Assembly: GCA_964440095.1 (NCBI GenBank)
Contig: CAYTPZ010000006.1
Span: 14,437-78,436 of the forward strand
Source: JACNKJ01 sp964440095
GTDB lineage: Bacteria > Krumholzibacteriota > Krumholzibacteriia > JACNKJ01
Reading direction: 5' to 3'
DNA length: 64,000 bases
In this document: one piece after another, positions 18,315 to 25,656 of the stretch
Numbering within the stretch: position 1 is the stretch's first letter
Layout: each line of letters starts with the position of its first letter
Notes under the pieces: generated by a model
The model's input: only the letters and a program-made list of their open reading frames with translations
The model's database searches: none
What the model was told of the DNA's origin: nothing
Made by a program: the position numbers and the translations under genes

Positions 18315-19523
18315 TTAGACTTCCGCTCCCTGAATCACACCCAACTCCTTGCCCACCTTGGTGAAAGCGGCAATAGCCTTGTCCAGATGCGCTTGCGTAT
18401 GCGCCCCGGAAACTTGTACGCGGATGCGCGCCTTTTCCTTGGGCACCACGGGATAGAAGAACCCGATCACATAGATGCCCTCGTCGAGCATCTTGCTCGC
18501 GAACTCCTGACTGAGTTTCGCATCGTAGAGCATGATGGGAACGATGGGATGAACACCCGGCACGATGTCGAAACCAGCGGCCGTCATCTTCTCGCGGAAG
18601 TACTTAGTGTTCTTCTCGCTGCGGTCGCGAAGCTCGGTGCTGCCCATCAGGATCTCCAGCGTCTTCAGGCTGGCACTGACAATGGCGGGGGCCACCGTGT
18701 TGCTGAAGAGATAGGGACGGCTGCGCTGGCGCAGCAGGTCGATGATCTCCTTGCGACCGGTGGTGAAGCCGCCCGAACCGCCGCCCATGGCCTTGCCGAG
18801 CGTTGAGGTGATCACGTCCACGCGGCCGAGAGCACCGCAGTGCTCCACGCTGCCGCGGCCCGTGGGGCCGAAGAATCCGCTGGCGTGGCAGTCGTCCACC
18901 ATGACCATGGCACCGTACTCGTCGGCCAGGTCGCAGATCTTGTCGATCTGGGCGACGATTCCGTCCATGGAGAAAACGCCGTCGGTGGCGATCATGATGC
19001 GCTTCGCGCCGCCGGCCTTGGCCTCATCGAGCTTGGCCCGCAGATCTTCCATATCGTTGTTGGCATAGCGGAAACGCTTGGCCTTGCAAAGACGAATGCC
19101 GTCAATAATAGACGCGTGATTCAAAGCGTCGCTGATGATAGCGTCATCAGGGCCCAGGAGCACTTCGAAGAGTCCACCGTTGGCATCGAAGCAGGCTGCA
19201 TAGAGAATGGTGGCCTCGGTGTGGAAGAACTCGGCCAGCTTGGCTTCAAGCTGCATGTGGATGTCCTGCGTGCCGCAGATGAAACGCACGGAGGAGAGTC
19301 CGAAGCCGTGCGTGTCCATGCCGTCCTTGGCCGCCTGGATGATGTCCGGATGATTGGACAGACCCAGGTAATTGTTCGCACAGAAATTGACCACGTCTGC
19401 GCCAGTGTCCAGCTTGATGTCGGGCTTCTGATCGCTGACGATGACGCGCTCGCGCTTATAGAGACCTGCGTCTTCGATTTCCTTCAGGGTCGTCTGAAGT
19501 TCGGTTCTTACCTTGTCGAACAT
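18315..19523 (-). CDS. kbl: 2-amino-3-ketobutyrate CoA ligase (glycine C-acetyltransferase)
   Basis: 402 residues, normal length for this PLP enzyme of the alpha-oxoamine synthase family. It cleaves 2-amino-3-ketobutyrate with CoA to glycine and acetyl-CoA. The PLP lysine is K244 in STLGKAMGGG. MVDDCHASGFFGPTGRG and the N-terminal NFCANNYLGLSNHP are characteristic. It follows tdh by 37 bp; the two form the standard threonine-to-glycine pathway. A heptad array and terminator lie directly downstream. Confidence 0.95.
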   Translation of the reverse strand: MFDKVRTELQTTLKEIEDAGLYKRERVIVSDQKPDIKLDTGADVVNFCANNYLGLSNHPDIIQAAKDGMDTHGFGLSSVRFICGTQDIHMQLEAKLAEFFHTEATILYAACFDANGGLFEVLLGPDDAIISDALNHASIIDGIRLCKAKRFRYANNDMEDLRAKLDEAKAGGAKRIMIATDGVFSMDGIVAQIDKICDLADEYGAMVMVDDCHASGFFGPTGRGSVEHCGALGRVDVITSTLGKAMGGGSGGFTTGRKEIIDLLRQRSRPYLFSNTVAPAIVSASLKTLEILMGSTELRDRSEKNTKYFREKMTAAGFDIVPGVHPIVPIMLYDAKLSQEFASKMLDEGIYVIGFFYPVVPKEKARIRVQVSGAHTQAHLDKAIAAFTKVGKELGVIQGAEV

Positions 19524-19560
19524 GTCTGTCCTCCTGAGGCCCTCCCGGGCCGGGCTTCGG

Positions 19561-20541
19561 TTAGACCAGCAGTCCTGCCTCGTGCTTTTTGCGCAGATTC
19601 ATGAGCATGTCTTCGGTCATGGCGCCCAGGTCGAAAGCGGGTTTCCAGCCCCACTCCTCGCGGGCCGCGCTGTCGTCGATGGAATTGGGCCAACTGTCGG
19701 CGATGGCCTGACGGAAATCCGGCTCGTAGCTGCAGGTGAACCCGGGCATCACCTTGCGGATGCTCTCGGCGAGTTCGGTCACCGAGAAACTCATGGCCGC
19801 GATGTTGAAATCGTTGTGATGCTTCAGGCTGTCCATCGGCGCTTCCATGAGATCGATCGTCGCCTTGATGGCGTCGGGCATGTACATCATCGGGAGAACG
19901 GTCTCCTCCTTCACGAAGCACTCGTAGCGGCCCTTCTTGACGGCATCGTAGTAGATGGCCACGGCGTAATCGGTGGTGCCGCCGCCGGGCAGGGTCTCGT
20001 GGCTGATGATGCCCGGATAGCGCACGCCGCGGCAGTCCAGCCCGAAGCGCTTGACGTAGTAGTCCGCGAGCAGCTCGCCGGCCACCTTGGTTACACCATA
20101 CATGGTCGTTGGCTTGAGCACGGTTTCGTTGGGCGTCATTTCCAAAGGAGCGCCGGGGCCCCAAACCGCGATGGAGCTGGGTACGAAGATGCGCGTGAGC
20201 TTCTTCTCCACACCGATGTCCAGGACGTTCTTGAGCCCGTCCATATTGACGGACCAGCAGAGCCAGGGCTTGTCCTCGCCCACGGCCGAGAGGATGGCCG
20301 CCATGTGGTAGATGGTGTCGATCTCGTATTTATCGACAACCGCCTCCACCGAAGCCTTGTCGGCCACATCGATATACTCGAAGGGACCCGACTCGAGCAG
20401 TTCTTTGCTGGGTGCTGTTTTGCGTCCGGTGGCCAGGACATTGTCCGCGCCGTACTTCTCGCGGAGGGCCAGGGTCAGTTCGGAACCGATCTGTCCGACT
20501 GCGCCGGTGACCAGGATGCGCTTCATCTCGTTATGGGCCAT
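19561..20541 (-). CDS. tdh: L-threonine 3-dehydrogenase, SDR (UDP-galactose-epimerase-like) type
   Basis: Start chosen at ATG 20541 (MAHNEMKRILVTG), preceded by AGAGG; a longer frame to 20628 has no ribosome site. The Rossmann motif is GAVGQIGS and the catalytic pair is YGVTK. About 326 residues, the size of the SDR-type threonine dehydrogenases that oxidise threonine to 2-amino-3-ketobutyrate with NAD. Context supports this over other epimerases, because kbl, the next enzyme of the pathway, is directly downstream. Confidence 0.92.
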   Translation of the reverse strand: MAHNEMKRILVTGAVGQIGSELTLALREKYGADNVLATGRKTAPSKELLESGPFEYIDVADKASVEAVVDKYEIDTIYHMAAILSAVGEDKPWLCWSVNMDGLKNVLDIGVEKKLTRIFVPSSIAVWGPGAPLEMTPNETVLKPTTMYGVTKVAGELLADYYVKRFGLDCRGVRYPGIISHETLPGGGTTDYAVAIYYDAVKKGRYECFVKEETVLPMMYMPDAIKATIDLMEAPMDSLKHHNDFNIAAMSFSVTELAESIRKVMPGFTCSYEPDFRQAIADSWPNSIDDSAAREEWGWKPAFDLGAMTEDMLMNLRKKHEAGLLV

Positions 20542-20747
20542 TTTCGACCTCTCGATGACGATGTGGATGGTTGGCGGGGCGGCCGCCCCAAGCGCCTCCA
20601 AGCTACAAAATCCGGACCTGCGAATCAAGAATCGCGAGGCCTCTTTCCTTGGCCCGCAGGCTCAACGGGCCAGATTATTTCAGCCAAATCTGAGTCATTC
20701 AGCCCGCTTCGCAGTCGGGCCGAGGAAAACACCTCCCGACGATGGGG
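20542..20747. other. Intergenic region upstream of tdh
   Basis: No gene seen. A weak minus-strand TTGATT-N17-TAGCTT could be the tdh promoter. The rest is featureless up to the large inverted repeat at 20748. Confidence 0.4.
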
Positions 20748-20794
20748 GAAATAGAAGACGGGGAGGGGCTAAGCCCCTCCCCGTCTTCTATTTC
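20748..20794. terminator. Perfect 23-bp inverted repeat, probable bidirectional terminator
   Basis: Two 23-base arms (20748-20770 and 20772-20794) are exact complements separated by one base. The core is GGGGAGGGGCT. The outer part is A-rich on one arm and T-rich on the other (TCTTCTATTTC), as expected for a terminator working both ways. It lies downstream of the selenoprotein-like gene. Confidence 0.7.
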
Positions 20795-20872
20795 TGAACG
20801 GAAAGCAAAGCGGTTTTCCTCCGAGTGCTTGCGAGTCTGCGAGCCGGAGCCCGAAGGAAGACCGCGAGCGTC

Positions 20873-22855
20873 CTACTTAAGCATCACCATTTTCTTGGTC
20901 TCTGATTTCTCGTCAGCGCTGAGCTTATAGAAATAGAGTCCCGAGGGAACCTGGTGGCCCTTGGCGTCGGTGCCATCCCAGTTCGCCATGTGCTCGCCGG
21001 CATTCAGAACGCAGTCGATGAGAACCTTCACCGAACGTCCCCGCACATCGAAGACCTCCATCTTCACAGCGCCGATCTGGGCCAGGCTGAAGCTGATGTC
21101 GGTTTTCGGGTTGAAGGGATTGGGCACGTTCTGGCTCAGAGCCAGGGCGCGCGCGGGAATGTCGTCCGCGCCGGTGAGATCGGGATCGAGCCAGTCGAGC
21201 ACACGATCCATCACCATGGCGCGATCGGCAGCATTGTTGATGGCCTCATATCCGAAGGAGAAGTAGACCGTGCGGTAGGTGCCGGTGTCGGCACGAGTAC
21301 CACCGTTGCGAACGGAGCTGTATTCCCAAACCGCTGATCCGCCGTTATAAGGATCCACGTCGCTGGGATACTCCTGGTTGTTCGCACCATCTCCACCCTG
21401 GATATTGATGGTCAAGCCATCGGTGATCGGGTCGCCGGCCACGCCGGCCAAGGTGTAGTCGTTGGTGTCATCGGCGACGAATGTGGCATGCAGGTAGTCG
21501 CGGTACCAGGCGTAGGCCGCGCCACCCTGATCGTTAAGATCCCAACCAATGTCCTGACCCGAGACGAAGAGGGAGCCTCCGCTTTCGAGATAATCCCCGA
21601 GCGCCGAACGATCGTCATCGTCGAGTGTCGGGAAAGCGAAGCCGCAGTTCCAGACGACAATGTCGAAGTATGCCAGAATATCAGAAGTCAGTACGCTGCT
21701 TCCGCGATCCCAGGTAGCCCAACTGCGGCCGTGGGCGTCGATGGCTGGACCGAAGTAATCGGCCTCATAGCTGTCGGCGCCGTCATCGTCCACCAACAGA
21801 ATTTCCGTATCGGCGGTGATCACCGAGTAGCTGATCGAGCGATCATCGGTGCGTGTGGACTGGGAGCTGATACCCAAAACAGCTTCGCCGCCACCACTCG
21901 ACCCCGTCTCGATCATGACGTTGAAGCTGACGCTCTCGCCCGGATTCAAGGGAACTGTCGCCGAGTAGTAAAGCGTCTCGCCGTCGGTCAGCCAGACATT
22001 CCAGTCGCCGGGAAGTCCGCTGGTATCGAAGGTCAGCTCGTATGTGTCGGCCAAATTGCCCGTGTTGAACAAGCTGAACTCGCCGTATTCGTGAGCACCC
22101 TGGTCAATGACAACCCGCTCACCGAGATTGTAGAAACGGAAAGCGTAGTCGCCGGTGGGCAGGTTGTTGGTCGCCTGCATGACTTCCTTGGTGTCCTCGT
22201 TCTGCACGATGACAATCAGACGAAGCTCATCTAGATTCCACGCACCGTTGGCGGGGAAGGTCTGATAGACGTTCTGGACCTGTCCCGCTGTATCGATGGT
22301 CAGAGGGGTCTCGGTAATCATGTCGCGCAGAACGTCCTGAAGCATATCTCCACCGATGAGAAGATTGTTCTCCACTACGAAGGCGCGGATCATGTAGTTG
22401 CCGGGCATGTCGTCGGTCAACTCGATATCGAAGTCGGCATAGGCGGGCAGACCTTCATAGGCCCAGTTGTTGTAGCTGATTTTCACCGGGGTCGCGTCGG
22501 CATAGTGGGCCCTGACGATTCCATCGTAGGGTCCGCCATCGATCACGTCGGTACCGGCTCCGACCTGGTTGATCAGTCCCAGCCACACGAGGTGTGGGAT
22601 ACCGCTCATGTTGTAGTAGTTCTGTCGAACATCAGCATCGGGGACACCGATGTCGTTGTAGTATTCGATGCAATCGAATTCAGTATCGTCGTAGCGATCT
22701 TGCATCACGGCAAGACCTGCGGAAGCCCGCGGACAATAGGGTCACCATGTGGCGGTGCCCAGCTCGGCGAAGACCGTGCGGGGAACCAGGGCGTAGACCT
22801 GTACGGCCAACCCGAGCAAAATGAGCGCGAGGAGCGCTCTACGGCTGAAGTTCAT
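20873..22855 (-). CDS. Probable secreted thioredoxin-like selenoprotein (in-frame TGA read as Sec38) with T9SS-type sorting domain
   Basis: ATG at 22855 has AGGAGG upstream and encodes a signal peptide (residues 1-22). Codon 38 is TGA (22744-22742), and the same frame then runs to 20873, giving 660 residues. The TGA stands exactly where a thioredoxin-like strand has its first redox Cys: G-T-A-T-W-[TGA]-P-Y-C-P. This is the U-x-x-C arrangement known from redox selenoproteins. The downstream body resembles Omp28-related proteins, then a glutamine-amidotransferase-like region (about 310-540, FVSGQDIGW) and a FlgD-like sorting domain (about 575-660, ending KKMVMLK). An automatic caller would start at GTG 22708 and lose the signal peptide and redox motif. 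A sequencing error or point nonsense mutation is the main alternative. No sel genes are in the window. Confidence 0.75.
22703..22744 (-). promoter_or_regulatory. Candidate bacterial SECIS element next to the in-frame TGA
   Basis: Beginning 22 bases after the TGA the message reads GCAGGUCUUGC: a short stem (GCA/UGC) with loop GGUCU. GCAGGUCU also forms the apical part of the E. coli fdhF SECIS as I remember it. The first loop G is 25 bases after the TGA, inside the accepted range for bacterial SECIS. An alternative hairpin is GCGG-GCUU-CCGC. Both stems are short, so folding support is modest. Confidence 0.45.
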
Positions 22856-23168
22856 GCTTCCTCCTGAGTCGCGTATGGGAACAGTTCACCGGGCGGGATT
22901 ATAGCAAAAGGCGGGCCTTGCAGGGGGGGGAAAGAAACACTCTCAGTCGGCTTCGAACTCCTTCGAGAATTTCTTTTTTCTCATCGGACTGATATATTTG
23001 ATTCAAGTTTCTGCAACATCCGCACTATGCCTAATGATTCCCCATGATTCCCTGGGCTGCCCAGCTGAATCAGGTAGGACCTTTCTCCCACGCGCCTGTG
23101 ACGCGAGGCAAAGGTCATCATTTGATCACATGGAAAATCTCGCGGAACCGAAGCGTGGGGGGAAGGTC
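22856..23168. other. Intergenic region with a minus-strand -10 and a long imperfect palindrome
   Basis: Minus strand TATAAT at 22903-22898 may drive the selenoprotein-like gene, without a clear -35. A run of eight G lies at 22923-22930. The part next to the DUF971 stop is a separate 99-bp palindromic element. No coding potential seen. Confidence 0.5.
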
Positions 23169-23172
23169 CTAC
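23074..23172. repeat. 99-bp imperfect palindromic element at the DUF971 3' end
   Basis: The 20-base ends 23074-23093 and 23153-23172 match as inverted copies at 18 positions. Inside, CGCGAG (23102-23107) and CTCGCG (23139-23144) pair with equal spacing on both sides. The right arm includes the TAG stop of the DUF971 gene. No U-tract follows, so it is more like a REP/MITE-type element or an mRNA-end hairpin than a standard terminator. Confidence 0.55.
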
Positions 23173-23471
23173 CCCTCCCCTTCCAACTCGCGCAAACGGT
23201 CGAATGTGAAAATTCCCGTGCCGTGCCCATCGCTGAACATGATCTGGATGGCGTAGTGCCCCACCGCATCGATGCGAACAGGATGCACATCCTCGGGAAC
23301 GCTGGCGGGATCAAGCAGCGGACGACCGGTCATTTCTTCGATGCACTGAGCACAAGGGCAAGCCAGGCGCAGATAGCGAGCGGCATAGCTGCTGCGATGA
23401 CCGTCCTTCCATTGAATGGCGACGTCATGCGCACCTTCGCGACTTATCTCAACCGGCGTTGTGCGATCCAT
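23169..23471 (-). CDS. DUF971 domain protein (GBBH-like N-terminal domain)
   Basis: 100 residues, close to a whole DUF971 domain. R-Y-L-R-L-A-C-P-C-A-x-C carries a Cys cluster, and the C-terminal half has IQIMFSDGHGTGIFTFDRLREL. In many bacteria this stand-alone domain is found beside Mrp and Fe-S genes, as here (10 bp after mrp), so a role in Fe-S handling is likely but unproven. The stop codon lies in the arm of a palindromic element. Confidence 0.88.
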   Translation of the reverse strand: MDRTTPVEISREGAHDVAIQWKDGHRSSYAARYLRLACPCAQCIEEMTGRPLLDPASVPEDVHPVRIDAVGHYAIQIMFSDGHGTGIFTFDRLRELEGEG

Positions 23472-23481
23472 GCCATCTCTC

Positions 23482-24558
23482 CTAGAAGTTGATCTTCACC
23501 GCGGCTTCATCATTCATGCTGCGAATACTCACCTGCGCCGCCATCTGTGCAGCAATGGCCTGGAAAGCGCGGGCGTGTTCGCCGTTAGGGTCGGCAATCA
23601 CGGTGGGCTCCCCGGCATCGCTGTCTTCACGAATCTTCGTGGAGAGCGGAAGCTCACCCAGGAAGGGAAGACCGAGGCGTGTGGCCGCCTTCTTGGTGCC
23701 GCCGTTGCCGAAGATGTAGTCCTTCTCTCCACACGCGGGGCAGGAATAGTAGCTCATGTTTTCCACGAGACCGAGCACCGGTGTCTTCAAGGAGTTGAAC
23801 AGGCTGATGGCTTTCTGTGCCACCTTGAGCGCAACATCCTGGGGCGTTGAAACCACGATTGCTCCAGTTAGCGCGATCTTCTGACAGAGTGAAAGCTGGA
23901 TGTCTCCGGTGCCAGGAGGCAGGTCGATGATCATGTAATCCAAGTCGCCCCACTCCACGTTGGCGATGAACTCATCGATCATTTTCACCAGCATGGGTCC
24001 GCGCCAAACCACGGCCTTCTCTTCTTCCAGGAAGAAACCCATGGAGATGAACTTCACGCCGTGCTTTTCGGCAGGAAGAATTCGATTCTCTTCAACCGTC
24101 GGCTTGGCCTCGGTGCCCATGATAGTGGGAACGCTGGGGCCGTAGATATCCAGGTCCATCAGGCCAACGCGAGCGCCCGTCTGTGCCAGGGCCAAAGCCA
24201 AATTCACACTGACGGTAGATTTGCCCACGCCACCCTTGCCGCTGGCCACCGGAATCATGTGGGTCACGCCCGCGATGTTCTGCAGACCGGCTGCCTGCGG
24301 GGCTGCCTGCCGAACCTGAGCAGTCATATTCACATCCACCGAATCCACACCATCGAGTGCGAGCACTAGCTGCTCGGCCTGCGATTTGAACTGATCTTTC
24401 ACAGGGCAAGCCGGCGTGGTCAGTTCTATATCGAAGGCGACCTTGCCACCGTCGATGGTCATGTTCTTCACGAATCCGAGGCTCACGACGTCGCGCCCAA
24501 GATCGGGATCCATGATCTGACTGAGTGCGGCGAGAATGGATTTTTTATCGGCGGGCAT
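23482..24558 (-). CDS. mrp: Mrp/ApbC (NBP35-family) Fe-S cluster carrier ATPase
   Basis: 358 residues. An N-terminal MIP18/DUF59 domain (about 1-80, SQIMDPDLGRDVVSLG) precedes a P-loop ATPase with deviant Walker A GKGGVGKS (107-114), IIDLPPGTGD and the C-terminal C-x2-C (YYSCPACG) that binds a bridging Fe-S cluster in the dimer. It transfers Fe-S clusters to apo-proteins, consistent with the DUF971 partner downstream. Good candidate clients nearby are CcoG and the cbb3 maturation proteins, but that link is inference. Confidence 0.94.
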   Translation of the reverse strand: MPADKKSILAALSQIMDPDLGRDVVSLGFVKNMTIDGGKVAFDIELTTPACPVKDQFKSQAEQLVLALDGVDSVDVNMTAQVRQAAPQAAGLQNIAGVTHMIPVASGKGGVGKSTVSVNLALALAQTGARVGLMDLDIYGPSVPTIMGTEAKPTVEENRILPAEKHGVKFISMGFFLEEEKAVVWRGPMLVKMIDEFIANVEWGDLDYMIIDLPPGTGDIQLSLCQKIALTGAIVVSTPQDVALKVAQKAISLFNSLKTPVLGLVENMSYYSCPACGEKDYIFGNGGTKKAATRLGLPFLGELPLSTKIREDSDAGEPTVIADPNGEHARAFQAIAAQMAAQVSIRSMNDEAAVKINF

Positions 24559-24632
24559 GCAGGTTCTCCTGGATACGGGTTACAGATAAGGTGCTAAAAA
24601 TGAGAGGCAGCGGCAATGGTTCTCTGCTCGCC

Positions 24633-24764
24633 CTAGAGGCCGAGTTCGTTCTTATTCTCTTCAGCCGGGGGCAGAGGATCTTCCTGATCGCTTACCACAG
24701 ATAGCTGCGGAGCGCGTTCGGCGTGGCGGCAGTTCTCACAATTTCCGGTTACGACGAAGGCCAT
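24633..24764 (-). pseudogene. 43-codon ORF joining the two ends of a 7Fe ferredoxin; internal deletion relic
   Basis: The peptide begins MAFVVTGNCENC, matching the start of FdxA-type 7Fe ferredoxins, and continues after R-H-A-E-R with SVVSDQEDPLPPAE, matching their C-terminal PxI-(S/T)EKKDPLPDAE segment. The roughly 60 residues holding most cluster Cys are absent, yet the frame is open, so this looks like an in-frame deletion. Only one C-x2-C remains. It could still be expressed, but cannot hold the usual clusters. Most of the rest of 24559-24870 is empty. Confidence 0.55.
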
Positions 24765-24870
24765 GCCGACTCGTTTTCGGGCTTAGGTGATCCCTCGAAA
24801 TAGCCACTTGGCCGTCATAGTCAAGACGGAAAGTCCTTGAAATAACTGGAGCTCCAGGTACGGAAATGGC

Positions 24871-25608
24871 CTAGTCCGCCAGTGTGAACCTCCAGGCGCA
24901 GAACCATTCTTCGGGATGGGTATCCGGCGGACAGGCGATGCACTCGCAGCGAATGCGCTCATCGATGGCCGCGGCGAAGGTCGTGTATTCCACCACTCCA
25001 CCCGACTTACATGGATAGTCCGCCAGGCCCTTCCGTTTGCGTGCGGCTTGCACGCGGCAGTTGATCATTTTGAAGATGAGGGCGCCGTCTTCGTCCCACT
25101 CGGCAGCCTGCTCATTGATGCGCGCGTAGAGCCTGAACTGCAGCGCGGTGGCCAGCGCTTCAAGGCCACCATTTTCGGGAAGCTCGAGCAACTTTTTGAT
25201 GCGCCGGGCCTCGAAGGGCGAATAACCGCTCCATGCATTGTCGTTGCAGGTCTTGGCGGTTTCCATGTCGTGAGTTTGCTCGACAGCTTGGAACCAGACG
25301 CCGTCGTTCACCAGCCAGTTCACCGAAAGCGCGTCGAGGAGCTTTAGCAAGGCTTCGCGGCCCATGGACCTCATGGCAGTCGGCAGACCATCTTCGGTTT
25401 CAAACTGCAGGTTCTTGCCAAGGCGGTCCACTTGAATGCTCAAACCTCGCTCAAAGGCTTTCTCTTCGGCTTCGAAAGCGCCTTCAAGACCTAGACTTTT
25501 CTCGGCCTCACGAAACCAAAGCGCATGATGGGTAAGCATGCGGCGAAAGGCATCCACCGCAAAGGCGAGCAGCTGTTTCTGGTCGAGTTCATCGAAGTTT
25601 CGGGGCAT
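24871..25608 (-). CDS. Conserved cytosolic Cys-containing protein (DUF6125-like)
   Basis: 245 residues, no signal peptide. The C-terminal half has spaced Cys residues (INCRVQAARKRKG, YPCKSGG, CECIACPPD, WFCAWRF) that look like a metal or cofactor site. The pattern recalls DUF6125 proteins of anaerobes and uncultured bacteria; function unknown. GC-rich spacers separate it from both neighbours on the same strand. Family name is from memory and moderately sure. Confidence 0.7.
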   Translation of the reverse strand: MPRNFDELDQKQLLAFAVDAFRRMLTHHALWFREAEKSLGLEGAFEAEEKAFERGLSIQVDRLGKNLQFETEDGLPTAMRSMGREALLKLLDALSVNWLVNDGVWFQAVEQTHDMETAKTCNDNAWSGYSPFEARRIKKLLELPENGGLEALATALQFRLYARINEQAAEWDEDGALIFKMINCRVQAARKRKGLADYPCKSGGVVEYTTFAAAIDERIRCECIACPPDTHPEEWFCAWRFTLAD

Positions 25609-25656
25609 GGCGCGTCCTTTGATCGGGCGCGCGAATTGTACCCGGGTACAGACGAA

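Noticed and set aside
20748..20794. Perfect inverted repeat as insertion-sequence ends
   Set aside because: The arms are adjacent with one base between them, leaving no room for an element, and no transposase is near.
22742..22744. TGA read as a plain nonsense mutation splitting a gene into a 37-codon fragment and a GTG-started 611-residue protein
   Set aside because: Frame, signal peptide and Shine-Dalgarno belong upstream, and the TGA falls precisely on the redox Cys position. Selenocysteine explains this better, though sequencing error stays possible.
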